In this document: in pieces, positions 23,244 through 34,027 of the stretch
How the letters are laid out: the number at the start of each line of letters is the position of its first letter
Position numbering within the stretch: the first letter of the stretch is position 1
NCBI GenBank assembly: GCA_023213395.1
Contig: CM041465.1
Span: 84,637,741 to 84,701,740, forward strand
Reading direction: 5' to 3'
Length of the DNA: 64,000 nt
Source: Cycas panzhihuaensis
Taxonomy: Eukaryota; Cycadophyta
The notes under the pieces: generated by a model
Told to the model about the DNA's origin: nothing
The model's input: the letters and a program-made list of their open reading frames with translations, nothing else
Databases searched by the model: none
Position numbers and translations under genes: made by a program

Positions 23244-23785
23244 TGTTAAAACCTTATATTTACATATTAAACTTATGTACTTTATTTGCATGTATTTTTT
23301 ATACTTTTGTACTTTATGGCATGACTTATTACTTAAGTGATAAAGTGCACACCTACATTCTTTCTTAGTAATACAACATTATCACTTAAGGGTCAAATAG
23401 ACCCTCATGCACTTTTACTCACTTAAGAGCCCAAAAGGACACATGTCCTACATGCAAGGTATGTACCTTGGATGTTTGATACTTGTCAAACATCTAATGC
23501 CTTAGGTCTTTTCTATCACTCTATATATTAAGACCTCTTCTCATGTTTCTCCTATAAAGTTAGAGTTGTATTGTTATGTTGCCAGTTTGCTAATTAAACT
23601 GATATTCATTTAGAGATTGGACCAATTCCATCTCCTCCTATTTGATATCATTTGCTCACTCTCTTTATGCTTTGATCTTGCTCATGTTAATCTTATTTTC
23701 ATTGTTAGTCTAGATCTCTTACTTTTTAGAACTAGAGAGAATCTATCTTCTAGATCTTGGGTTTCATGGACCTTTGACACTTTCA
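23244..23785 (+). repeat. LTR G, inserted in Copia-F protease
   Basis: About 542 bp from TGTTAAAACCTTATATT to TTTGACACTTTCA, followed by the primer site TTGGTATCAAAGTA at 23790-23803. TG...CA ends and primer site together identify a 5' LTR. No second copy is present. A 79-codon frame at 23617-23856 overlaps the LTR end and is not a gene. Confidence 0.7.
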
Positions 23786-25019
23786 ATATTTGGTATCAAA
23801 GTAGAAGAAGTTTATTTTTTTATATTCTAATTTCCTTTTTTTTGGAGATCTTATAAGTGTTTATAAACCCTTACTGATGACCTTTTCTCTCTAAAGGTGA
23901 TCCAAGGCTTGTTACCCCTTTGTTGTAGCAGTTCTAGGCTTTTTTAAACCACTTGCATGTTGCAGGTAGCACATATTTTAGATCTAAAATTTTTTAGACC
24001 TTTATCAAGGGCGCAATATTCACTCAACAAATAGCAATTTTCTCTAATTTTTCTTTAAGAAAAATTATTTTTTTGCAAGAAAAAGAGATAGGTCTAAGTT
24101 ATTTAATTTTTTTTTTTTTATTGTAAATTAGACCTTTAGTTCTCATTTCTATATAACAACTAATTTACTGCAGATTTCTAAATGTACTAAGCAGATCTAT
24201 TACCATTTCTTCATTGTTTTACTTTAAAAATAGTGCTTTTCCTTAATTTTTCTTTAGAAAAAAATATTTTTTTATAATTTCAAGGCAAATCTTAGGAATT
24301 TATATGTTTTTGACAGAAAATTAGACCTTTAGTACTACATTCAGTCTACACCTAGGTTTTCATTATTTTAGGGCATATTTTTGCCTGCAAGGCAAATTTT
24401 CTTAACAAAAATTATTTATTTCTTTTAAATCTAGCTAGATATCCATTATCTATCACTCATTGCAAGTGTGACAAGTGTTAAAGAAGATTTTATAGGTAGT
24501 AGAGAAGGGTTTTAAACCCTAGATAATTCATACAACTGAGTTTTCTCTTTATTGGTCATGCACCCTTTAAAAAATTTAATTGGTTCATTCTCACTCCACA
24601 GTACATAGAAGTTCATGAAAATTTATAAGAATCTTTGTTGGGGTAATAATAAGCTTCCCTTAAAATTTCATCTTAATTTGATCAATATGGAGGTCGTACG
24701 AAGCAAATCTACCTCCATAACCTATGCGCCCTTCTAAATTTTCATTCACTTTGTTCTCACTCTGTACTTCACAAAAGCTTATGAAATTTTAGAGGGTCCT
24801 TTATTGAGGTAATACTAAGATTTCTCTAAAATTTCATCTAGATCTAAGTATTTTATGGCCCGTATAATCCACCTAAGCATTTTCAAAGTCATACAACCAC
24901 CCAAGTTATATAAAAATTTTACTTTTTGAAAAAAATTGAAGTTTACAACTTTACAAATCAACTTTCATGAGGAGATCCAAGGAGGTTGAGAATCACCCTT
25001 GGCTAGGGGATGTGGAGGG
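23786..25019 (+). other. Leader of element G and Copia-F polypurine tract
   Basis: Begins with the primer site and continues as an AT-rich leader. It holds an imperfect duplication (about 24585-24700 and 24745-24860) with the shared text TTCTCACTC, GAAAATT/GAAATTTTA, GGTAATA and AAAATTTCATCT. GGGGATGTGGAGGG ending at 25019 is the polypurine tract of the following Copia-F LTR. There is no coding sequence. The switch from G leader to Copia-F end is not marked by an LTR. Confidence 0.55.
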
Positions 25020-25555
25020 TGCTAAAATCCCCCCCATAAATGGAAGTTTGAGGGTAATAACCCTTAACCCAAAAAGCTAATACTATAAAACATACTAAAT
25101 TATAAAGAGAATTGGGGTTGTTCATTCAAAATACCCTAATTTTGATGGTCAAGATTTGTACCTTATATGAGACTCTCATATAGCATAATTTAGGGTGTTT
25201 TTTTATTATGTAGATAGTATTTGATATATTACATATACTATATTGAGTAAATATGGTTAGATATTATTGTTGTAAGTATTCTACTATAGATTATGTATAT
25301 TTTTCCATTCTTGGATAATAAAGATCGATAACTTTCCTATGTGAATGTTTCCCTAGCATACTACTAGGATTTTACTATATTATATCTTGTGTATATATGA
25401 TACTTTGGCTTTCTGATTTATTTATTATATTATATATGGTTTAAGAACTTGCATGTTAAATTTTAATTTCAATTCCTATAACTAGTTACGAAATAGTTTA
25501 GATTTTTGTGATAATTTCTAGTTATTATGACGCAACTTTCTTTATAGGTACACTA
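25020..25555 (+). repeat. Copia-F 3' LTR
   Basis: Starts TGCTAAAATCCCCCCC after the polypurine tract and matches 21782-22310. Its right end abuts the chromovirus C 5' LTR at 25564. Confidence 0.7.
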
Positions 25556-25563
25556 GATAAACT

Positions 25564-25912
25564 TGTAATGTAACCCTATCTTTCTTAAGTACTAGCAAGT
25601 AGGAGCTACCAAAAGGTTAAGGATTGATGTTAGTTATTAAAATTTATACATGGGATGCTAAGCCTTCTAATAAGATGTAAGTCTACTAAGGCCAGCAAAA
25701 AATCATAATGAAGAAGATCCTTGCATGGTTATTTTAAATGTCAAATATCACTTGTAATGGTTGTTGAGTATTATTATCTTTGAAGAGAAAGTACTTTGAT
25801 ACTCCCTTTAATGTTCAATTTATTTGTAATATATTTACATACTTATGTTATTTTAGCTTTTATTTATATTGGTCTACATCTGTAAGGTTGATTTCCAAGA
25901 GGAAATACCCCA
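25564..25912 (+). repeat. Chromovirus C 5' LTR
   Basis: 349 bp, TGTAATGTAACCC to GGAAATACCCCA. It shares with the right LTR AGTACTAGCAAGT and GGTCTACATCTGTAAGGTTG. Confidence 0.88.
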
Positions 25913-25930
25913 AGTAGTATTAGAGTTGCA
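25913..25930 (+). promoter_or_regulatory. Chromovirus C primer-binding site
   Basis: AGTAGTATTAGAGTTGC is a decayed TGGTATCAGAGC-type site right after the LTR. Confidence 0.75.
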
Positions 25931-27243
25931 TTTATGATCATGGGAAGCTGATCACTAGGACAAAAAAATTTGAATTTTGTTTTCTAATAAATCAAGTACT
26001 CTCTACCTAATTAGAGATTGAGGAAAGACCTCTTAGTACTTTCCCCATCGAGATTAAAGAACAGAACTAACACAACCTAAGAGTCATGAAGGAAGGGGAA
26101 TTTCTTCCCCTACGTAACATCTAGTACTTTATTTTGTATTCACTTTCAGTTTTAATTTATTTATTTCAATTTCTATATTGGGTCATTAATCTAAGAATAG
26201 ATAACTCCACTTGACAACTACCCTTTCTCCCTCCCAACCCTTTTTCCTAGGTATATAAGTCTACTTGGTGGCTACCCAAGTAGCTAGATAGAGACCCTAT
26301 ACTAGAGGTCTTCAAAAATCATAAGGATTTATCATTATGGTTTAGTGCATCATGGCTTTTCTACCCCTTGAATGAAGGACTAGAGATAACACTCCTGAAC
26401 TAAGCCTTAACAAAACCTAGCAATGGATTTGTATATCCACATATCTTTGGATATATATGAGGACCCATATAGGTCCCAAATCCTTCCTAACATGGCCAAA
26501 CTACTAGCCACCAAAGTGCTATAGTATAGTGGTTAATGATTAGTTCCATGAACCTACCTACCTTAAACTCTTACATTAGAAGTTTATTAGTAGGCCTACA
26601 AGACCATGCACACCTTGTCTAGTAGTTGGTAGGACACCTTCGATCACTTACATCCTACTTCAGCTACTCTATTTCTTAATTAAGATCTCAAGCCACAACA
26701 TTAAAAAAATAAATAAATAATAATAATAATTTTTATATATTCCCTAAATTTAAAATATGTCAACACAATCAAACATGCCACAAAAAAAAAAAGTAAGAGA
26801 GAGAGAGAGAGAGAGAGAGAAGAAAGAATAAAAAGAAATAAAGTAACTCCACTTAGTCATGCTTCATAGTATAAGTCCACAGATAAAAACTACCCTTACA
26901 ACCCATATACTTTATTTTGATTAGTATGTTGTATTGGTCATTTTGTACTAAGTTAGTTTATACAATCAATTTTTATGCTTTTCAGTACTTAGGTTACTAG
27001 TAGGCCCTGCCACCTCCAACTCACCTTAAATCTCATATACCCTATTTAGACAAGCTTTTCGCTCTTCTCCCAGTAGGCTAGATATCTTGTTTTATGTAAT
27101 TTTTAGGGTCAACAAATTATAGATACCCCACTTCACCTTATTTACCCCCTTCTTATATCTCATTCTTTCTTGATCTATCCTACTTCATCCATTTCTATTA
27201 TTTCTGCTTATTCCTACTTCTTTAAGCTCCTTTTACTACTCTA
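25931..27243 (+). other. Chromovirus C leader
   Basis: 1.3 kb without genes. The stretch 26270-26560 is shared with elements E, D and J and includes an AGACC...GGTCT hairpin (26292-26311). Simple repeats occur at 26700-26730 (AAT-rich) and 26796-26822 (AG)n. Confidence 0.65.
26796..26822. repeat. (AG)n microsatellite
   Basis: About 13 AG units following an A-rich run, in the leader of chromovirus C. Confidence 0.95.
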
Positions 27244-28284
27244 ATGGCAAAAACACAAAGAGAAAAAATTATTAAATTAATGAATGACTTAAACACCTTT
27301 AAACAAGAGATTAGTAGTAAATTTAATGGCATACCTACCAAATCAGATATTGATGGAACCAAAGTAGAGATTCTTGCATAAATCCAGCAGTTATTGCAAC
27401 CTCAACTCTAAAGCATAAGAACTTTCAATATGATAAGTAATTAGCCTCCCCCTTTTCAAGGAAGCAATGCACCTTCAGGAGGTTATCCATAAAGGCAACC
27501 CCTTTTTCACCATAAAATTTATATTCCTACCTTTGATCTGGATGTGAATAGAGAGTGTACTCAAAGTTAGATTAATAAGTTAGAATCCTACTTCATACTC
27601 CATCTAATATCAAAGGAAGATCAACACTTATATGCCTCCATCCACCTAGATGGATGAGCCCGCCATTGGTTCAACTGGTAGAAATGAGAACATCCCTCTC
27701 ACCTAATATGGTCCCACTTCACCAGTTATTTCTTTAAATAATATGAGGACATATGGAGTCAATCTTTCTTCATGTAACTTAGTTTAAATAAACTATAATG
27801 GTAGATGCCTATACTAATGAATTTCAAGCTTTATATAATCACTTGTAATAAAGCCAAAACTTAAATAAACAAATAATAATTGATATTTATATGGCTAGAC
27901 TCGAAGATCGTATATAGATGAGACTAAAGACAATGGTAATCTACTCCCTTAAGAAAGCATTCAAGTGGTCTTAAGTAGTAGAGGTTGAATTTGTAGTGGA
28001 TAGACCCTCAGCTACTCATTAGGTTAACCCTTAGTCCTCATACACTCAACAATCAAACTTCTAATGATTACGGTGTCGATTTAATAATGTCATCCATTCT
28101 CAATCTGACTTTACACATCCTAGACCATAACAGGATGATGCCACCAACTATGGACTAGTAGAATAATGACTCATCTACCAAAAGAGTCTAAATTTCCCTA
28201 GCTAAAGCATAATATCAACTAGCGGCTAGCCTTTGTATATAGTGTGCAGAAAACTGGACTTCTAGGCATGGCCATTTTTATAAG
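27244..28284 (+). pseudogene. Chromovirus C gag
   Basis: ATG at 27244 opens M-A-K-T-Q-R-E-K. Further on come I-P-T-F-D-L-D (about 27528) and W-F-N-W, blocks of gypsy Gag. A Cys/His cluster at about 28232-28275 (L-C-I-x-C-A-E-N...H-G-H) corresponds to the C-F-K-C-x-x-K-Y-S-P-G-H knuckle of chromovirus Gag. Stops are frequent and the frame shifts. Confidence 0.7.
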
Positions 28285-28923
28285 GTGCAACGTATGATTT
28301 TTTCCATTAACCCATCCCTATCCCTCGATGAATCCTTTGACTCTAACTCTAAACACGAGGCTAAATATGAAACCTATGATGACCCCACCTCAGACTCTCA
28401 CCTTGAAGTATCCCTATCTACTCTCACTATTTCCTCTTATCTTAAACCCCTATGCATTAAAGGCATTCTTTCCAAGACTCCAATGTCTATCTTAATCGAC
28501 GATGGTACATCACTCAATTTTCTTAATATCTCTATAGTCCGATAACTTAACCTATATATAGTACCAAAAGTTAGCTTCACCTATTCTCTACCAGGGTACT
28601 AAAAGCTCCATTATGATAGTATTATTAAAAACCTCTAAGTCTAAATTAGCTCCTACCTTTTGGTGTCAGATTTCTATGCCTTATTAACAGGAGGGTCTCA
28701 TGCTATCTTAGGGATCCAATGGTTGCAAACCCTAGGAACTTACAGTATAAATAACTTACCTACTAATCCATTCATCATTTTCAAAGACCAAATGGGTCAA
28801 AATCATAAAATTTATAGGATGCAGTGCTCTTCTAATCAAGTGGTCTCTCCAAGACATATGAAACACCATCTTCAATCTCACCTAAGATACTTAGTCCGCC
28901 TCAATAATATTCAAATCAAATAG
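28285..28923 (+). pseudogene. Chromovirus C protease
   Basis: S-I-L-I-D-D-G-T-S-L-N-F-L (catalytic Asp at 28498-28500) corresponds to the gypsy protease D-S/T-G-A-S-H-N-F motif. I-L-G-I-Q-W-L-Q-T-L-G at about 28708 is the conserved I-L-G-x-x-W-L block. Two open stretches (28285-28545 and 28660-28923) are separated by stops. Confidence 0.8.
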
Positions 28924-29039
28924 TAAATTCACCCATGCATCTAGGATATCATTTCCCAATATGAGAAGGTATTTGCTCCTCTAGCCATCACAACCCCACC
29001 TGATCATGGCTTCTATCACATAATTAACCTCTAATCCAA

Positions 29040-29700
29040 TCATAACCCTATCAGCCTAAGACCCTACCACAACTCATTCTTTCAAAAGAATGAAATTGAG
29101 AAACTCACAACTGATCTCATGGGCATGGGTATAATCCAACCAACTGAAAGCCCTTACATGACTCAAATTGTCTTAGTTAGGAAGAAGGATGGTTCCTTCT
29201 GCCTTTATGTTGATTTTAGGGAACTAAATAAAATTACCATAAAAAATAAGTTTCCCATCCCTCGCATAGATGACATGTTGGACAAAATCCATGGCATGAC
29301 TCTTTTTTCTATGCTAGACCTTTAGTCCAGTTACTACCAAATCCCAATTGCCCCAGAAGACTATCATAAGATGGTATTTCAAACACATCATGGCCATTTT
29401 AAGTTTTGCGTAATGCCCTTTAGCCTTTGTAATACCTTAGTAACTTTTTAGGCTCTTATGAACAAAATTTTTGGTCTCTGTCTCTAAAAATTTGCCATAG
29501 TGTTCTTTGATGATATCCTTATTTATAGTATTTATTTAAACTATCATATCTAATACCTAGATTTTATTCTTTAAATATTACAAAAATACTAACTCTATAT
29601 AAAATTATCTAAGTGTGAGTTTAGGTAATCCAAACTCAAATACTTGAGGCATATTATATCATCAGAAGGGGTATGTATGGAACTTGATAAAATATCTCTC
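29040..29700 (+). pseudogene. Chromovirus C reverse transcriptase
   Basis: G-I-I-Q-P-T-E-S-P, V-R-K-K-D-G-S-F-C and V-D-F-R-E-L-N appear in the open stretch 29119-29325. The catalytic F-F-D-D-I-L is at 29503-29520. These are the standard Ty3/gypsy RT blocks in order. Confidence 0.88.
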
Positions 29701-29849
29701 ATCATGACTTAGCCAATACCCACCACCCTTACCCAACTATATACATTCCTTGACCTCATAAGATTCTATCGGTATTTTGTGTGTAACTATACCACCCTCA
29801 CCACCTCCTTAACCAATATCCTTCGTAAAGATGTTTTCCAATAATCTCT

Positions 29850-30350
29850 AGAAGTTGATGCTACCTTTTCTTATCTTAAAGTCATAATAACCTCTAGCCC
29901 AGTCCTCATCACTCATGATTTCAACCAACTTTTCCAACTTAAATGTGATAACTAGGGATTCAGCTTGGTTGCAGTCCTAATGCAAGACTCTTATCCCATT
30001 GTATTTGAGAGTCAAAAATTAAAATATCATAAGCTCTATCTCTCCACATACTAGAAGGAGATGAAAGTTATTCTTCATGCTATTAATAAATCATAGTAAT
30101 ACCTCTTAGGATCTAAATTCACTATTCTTATAGATCATCATAGCCTTCATAATCTTTTGGATTAGCTAGTCTTATCCAAAGAATATGCTAAGTAGGTTCG
30201 TTGTCTATAAGTCTTTGACTTTATAATATCATATAAAAAAGACAAATACAATATAGTCACAAATTCCCTTTTACATATCCACCCTAATGATAATACTCAC
30301 AACTTGAGCTTCCATGATATAAGCAATCTCTAACCCCTTTAGCTCAATGA
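29850..30350 (+). pseudogene. Chromovirus C RNase H
   Basis: After RT: A-V-L-M-Q-D (about 29970), the K-E-M-K-V-I-L-H-A-I block (about 30057) and I-D-H-H-S (about 30130). This is the usual gypsy RNase H order (D-A-S..., K-E-x-x-A, T-D-H). The first Asp region has a stop. Confidence 0.72.
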
Positions 30351-30399
30351 ATTATAGGCTAAAAACTAGGCCCAACTTACTGGAGTAAAAATATTTTCA

Positions 30400-31560
30400 T
30401 CTACAAAGGTTAGTCAACCCTGAACAATCATCTACTCTATCAAAATCACATCTTTGTCTACCCATCCTCCTCATTCATACATAAAATCCTAACATAATAC
30501 TACTCTTCTCCTTTTAGTGGCCACTCAAAGTTTGATAACACTTATAGATGCATCTGTATAGATTTCTTTTGGCCTTGTATGAAGACTACCATATTTACCT
30601 TTATATTAGAATATAATATGTGTCAGTGAAACAAATTTGATACCAAAGCCCTTCCTAAACTTCTCCAGCCATTAAATATTCCAAAAAGTAAGTAGTAGGA
30701 TATAGCCATGGACTTTGTCATAAACTTACCTCTAATTATTGGGTTTAACTCCATTTGGGTAATCATTGATTGATTAACTAAGTTCTCAAACTTTCTCCCC
30801 ATTCACACCTCATATACATCCTCCTGTCTTCTCAACCTATATATCTAATTCATATTTTAACTTCATGGCTTCCCTTCATCCATTGTTTATGACTAAGACC
30901 CCAAGTTTACTAGCTCTTTTTGGTAAAACATCTTTAAGGTCATAAGAACCTTATTTAACATGAGTTCTACCTATTACCTACAAATAGATAGCCAATCTGA
31001 GGTCTTGAATAAAACCCTATAAACTTATTTATATTGCTTTGCCTTAGAACACTAATCTAAGTGGACCTCTTGGCTCTCCCTAATAGAGTATTAGTATAAC
31101 CTCTCTCACCATTCCACCATCAATATGTCCCCTCTTTTGTCCATCTATGGTTACCACCTCTCTTCCCACTATATCTTAGCCATAAACTTTTAAATGGCTT
31201 CTATATAATAGAAGCTTTAAGAGATGAACCAAGTCCTCCATACCCTTTAATAGAATTTGGTCATTACCTAAAATCAAATGAAATAACTTATCAAGTACCA
31301 CTAATCTAATTAGTCTTTTGATATTGGAGATCTAGTATTCCTCCACCTCCAAACTTACAAGCAATAATCTCTTAGGTTATATCAAGGGTATAAACTAAGC
31401 CCCCATTACTATGGACCTTATAAAGTCCTCCATAAATTTGGTGAAATTATCTATGCCCTTGAATTCCTCCTAAACACTAGTATTCATAATGTTTTCCATA
31501 TCTCTTACCCAAAAAACTATCTCAGAACTAAAGTTACATCTCACACCACCTTACATATTC
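30400..31560 (+). pseudogene. Chromovirus C integrase
   Basis: A zinc-finger remnant (M-C-Q near 30616) precedes the core. A-M-D-F-V-I-N-L-P (about 30705), Y-D-x-D-P-K-F-T (about 30888) and D-S-Q-S-E-V-L-N-K-T-L (about 30990) supply the D-D-E catalytic set, with the residue after the second Asp turned into a stop. The C-terminal part (about 31400) has G-P-Y-K-V-L and V-F-H-I-S, typical just before a chromodomain. Confidence 0.85.
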
Positions 31561-31574
31561 ACTCTGAAGAGTAA

Positions 31575-31735
31575 ACTCTCATAATCCCACCTAATAAAAT
31601 CTTTTTCAACCACTAGTGTTGTCTTTGAAATCACACTATTTTTGAACATTTAGTATAGTAGGTCAATTATGATATAGATAAAGCAACTTGAGAATCTAAT
31701 AAGTTTGTCCAACAATACCCTCATCTCTAATGCTA
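31575..31735 (+). pseudogene. Chromodomain at the integrase C-terminus
   Basis: Reads I-F-E-H-L-V, two TAG codons, then V-N-Y-D-I-D-K-A-T, TGA, E-S-N-K-F and Q-Q-Y-P-H-L. This fits the Y-L-V-x-W-x-x-Y...A-T-W-E...F pattern of plant chromovirus chromodomains, with the aromatic-cage Trp positions turned into stops. In intact elements this domain guides insertion to particular chromatin. Confidence 0.8.
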
Positions 31736-31751
31736 CAAGGACTCAACATCT

Positions 31752-31770
31752 TAAAGGCAGGGGGAGGGGG
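31752..31770 (+). promoter_or_regulatory. Chromovirus C polypurine tract
   Basis: AAAGGCAGGGGGAGGGGG, an almost pure purine run just before the 3' LTR. Confidence 0.9.
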
Positions 31771-31774
31771 CACC

Positions 31775-32148
31775 TATAATATAATATGACCCCACATTTT
31801 CTAAGTACTAGCAAGTGGGAGCCACCAAAGGATTAAGGATTGATATTAGTTATTAAGATTTGTGTATGGGCCACTAAGTCTTCCAATAAGATGTAAGGCC
31901 GATAGGGCCACCAATAGAATCACAAAGAAGAAGACCCTTGCATGTTTATTTAAAAAGTTGAATATTGCTTGTAATAGTTGTTAAGTATTATTATCTTTGA
32001 AAAGAAAGTACTTTAGTATTCCCTTTGGTGTTCAATTTATTTATGATATTCAATTTATTTGTGATCTATTTATATACTTATATTATTTTGGTTTTTATTT
32101 CTATTGGTCTACATCTGTAAGGTTGATTTTCTGAGAGGAAATGCTCCA
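31775..32148 (+). repeat. Chromovirus C 3' LTR
   Basis: About 374 bp. Starts TATAATATAATATGACCCC (TG changed to TA) and ends GAGGAAATGCTCCA. It carries a small internal duplication TTCAATTTATTT near 32035-32055 that explains its extra length over the left LTR. Confidence 0.85.
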
Positions 32149-32485
32149 TGACTTCTCTATTTTCTACATGTTTATAAATGAAGTAATAGTGGAATTTAAT
32201 ATATTTTATTCATACATGGAAAATAGGGTTCTTTATCATCTTTAAAGTATAGAAGAGTGTCTTAGGTATGCTAAAGATCAAGCTTAACGAGAATCATATA
32301 TAACTAGATCACTTCAATAGTAGCATGAACTACTACTTTGTACTTTGTTTTAATGGAGAAAAGAGAAACATTAGATTATTTCTTACAATTCCAAAAAACT
32401 ATGGCTAAGTTCATGTTGAAATAATAAACTAATATAGAATGGTGAGAGTCATGGTAACTAGCCTAGTCAGTACCTTATAGAAATG
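32149..32485. other. Spacer between chromovirus C and Copia-A2, nothing recognised
   Basis: AT-rich, no terminus or motif identified. Plus-strand fragments have a vaguely gag-like composition but no signature. Confidence 0.5.
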
Positions 32486-32490
32486 ATGCA

Positions 32491-32788
32491 TGTAGGGAAT
32501 AAATCACTCACATATACACAATGGCAATGGAGAATGAAGAAGAGATCAAAATAAGAGATGAGAGCAAAACTTAGAGGTGAAAATAAATAATGAATCCCTC
32601 TATGAGATTTCATCTTTTATTATTAAGGGTGAGTATTAGGGTTAGGATTTTTCTACCTAATAATACGAACCTGAAATTACATTTAAATGCATATAAAGTA
32701 TATTTCACTAAGAGACTAATTCTAATAATATATTTTAAGGTCACTTAATTAATCTATATAAATGACCTTAATATATTAACCTCTTTCA
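32491..32788 (-). repeat. Copia-A2 3' LTR (minus strand)
   Basis: About 298 bp. On the minus strand it starts TGAAAGAGGTTAATATATTA and ends ATTCCCTACA. It shares with the Copia-A LTR the AAGGTCATT block, the ATTTAAATGTAATTT block and the pyrimidine-rich 3' part ending in CCATTG. Confidence 0.78.
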
Positions 32789-32854
32789 ATCCCCCCTTTA
32801 AATTAATCTATATAAATGACCTTAATAAATTAACCTCTTTTAATCCCCCCTTAA
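32747..32854 (-). repeat. 54-bp tandem duplication across polypurine tract and LTR start
   Basis: AATTAATCTATATAAATGAC recurs at 32747 and 32801, each time followed by CTTAATA and a CCCCCC run. The duplicated unit joins the polypurine tract to the first bases of the LTR, so there are two candidate LTR starts (32788 and 32842, minus strand). Confidence 0.85.
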
Positions 32855-33329
32855 TGGTAGAAGGTCATTTTGAGTTAAACTAATCTATTATATAAGGTCA
32901 TAATTTGAGCCTATTATTACATTGCAATATCTACTTAGATGCTTTTGTGGGAAACCCTCATGAGGAAAAAGACCCACGAACTTATCAAAACTAATGATTG
33001 GCTCAAGTGACTCTTTGAATATAGCTAGATATTTAATCAGTATAATGAGTTTTGTAGCTATAATCTATTGAGTCTCCATATATAGTTTGGTCATCCCCCA
33101 TGCCCTTTTGGGTTTTCAAGTTCTTATTTTCTAAAACTAGTATAACCCTTATCCTTCTGTGCCCACATAAGATTTTCATAGATAGGATATAGCAGAGACT
33201 TAACTCTTATTCTTTAATGCTCACAAGGGGTTTTCATGAATAGAATAGAGTATGATAATCCTATTGTCATCTCCTTTAATTAGTCAAAGATGGAGGCCCT
33301 AAGGTCGAGATGCCTTTGAAATTATTTAA

Positions 33330-34027
33330 ACTTCACCTTTTATAGTGATTTGGTAAATATATCGGCCATTTTATCTATTATAGGGCAATACTCTAGTTAA
33401 ATTATGCCATCATGAACTAGTTTTCAAATCATATAGACTTTCATAGTTATGTGTTTGGTATGATTATGAAATACAATACTTTTTGCCATGTGGATTACTA
33501 ATTGATTATCCACATGAAGGTCAGTAGGACTTATTTGGGTGATATTCAATGTTTCCAATAATTTTCTAAGCCATATCACCTCCTTGTTAGTCTTAGATTA
33601 GTAATTATCTTTTATCATCTGGATCTCCATGATATTGGTGTTATTCCAAGAAATATTATATACCCAGACATGGATCTTTTTGTGTCTTTATCTCTTACAA
33701 AGTCTAATTTTATATATCTAGAAAGCTTAAATTCATTATTAGGTTCATATAATATACCAAATTTGATAGTCATTTTTAGGTATCTTAACACTCAAACTAT
33801 ATCTTACTAATAATTCTACTTAGGATTTATCATGAATCATGTAAGAATATCAATAAAGTGTGTAATATCTAGCCTTGTATTAGTAGTGTAGATGAGACTA
33901 CCTACAAGTTTCCTATAGAGTATCGTATCTACCTCCCTAGTGTCACCTTCAGCTAAGAGTTTGGTAATAAGATCCACAAGTGTAGCCATTAGTAGAGTAT
34001 CTTCCAACTAAAATTTTATTAGAAGAG
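33330..34027 (-). pseudogene. Copia-A2 RT end and RNase H (minus strand)
   Basis: Minus-strand reading matches 14400-15135 of Copia-A block by block: L-V-G-S-L-I, R-D-K-D-T-x-R-S, W-L-R-K-L-L-E-T-L-N, D-N-Q, and the end D-I-F-T-K. A deletion removes the piece corresponding to the T-K-A-E-Y block. Several stops. Confidence 0.82.

Larger units (their letters stand above)
21782..25555 (+). mobile_element. Copia-F: copia element with its pol replaced by another element's LTR and leader
   Basis: Two direct repeats of about 530 bp (21782 to about 22310, and 25020 to about 25555) share long blocks such as ATTCTTGGATAATAA, GATGTTTCCCTAGCATA-like and CTTTGGCTTTCT. Gag follows the first and a polypurine tract precedes the second. 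The frame is lost at 23243, in protease, where an unrelated LTR (G) begins. Integrase, RT and RNase H are absent. No target duplication could be confirmed. Confidence 0.7.
25564..32148 (+). mobile_element. Chromovirus C: Ty3/gypsy element with chromodomain, decayed
   Basis: LTRs at 25564-25912 and 31775-32148, a Met-type primer site, a strong polypurine tract and the order gag, protease, RT, RNase H, integrase, chromodomain. The length of 6.6 kb suits a chromovirus. The flanks AAACT (25559-25563) and TGACT (32149-32153) agree at three of five bases, a possible decayed target duplication. The whole reading frame is dense with stops. I cannot tell which chromovirus clade it belongs to. Confidence 0.88.
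32491..34027 (-). mobile_element. Copia-A2: minus-strand relative of Copia-A, host of Tat-1
   Basis: Reverse complement of this stretch follows the 3' third of Copia-A in order: RT end, RNase H, 3' untranslated region, polypurine tract, LTR. At 34027 it is cut by the Tat-1 LTR in the block that in Copia-A reads TTGGAAGATG (14420). The remainder should lie beyond the far LTR of Tat-1, outside this window. Confidence 0.85.

Noticed and set aside
23617-23856. 79-codon ORF as a small host gene
   Set aside because: It spans the end of LTR G and its primer site, is hydrophobic and T-rich, and has no motif.
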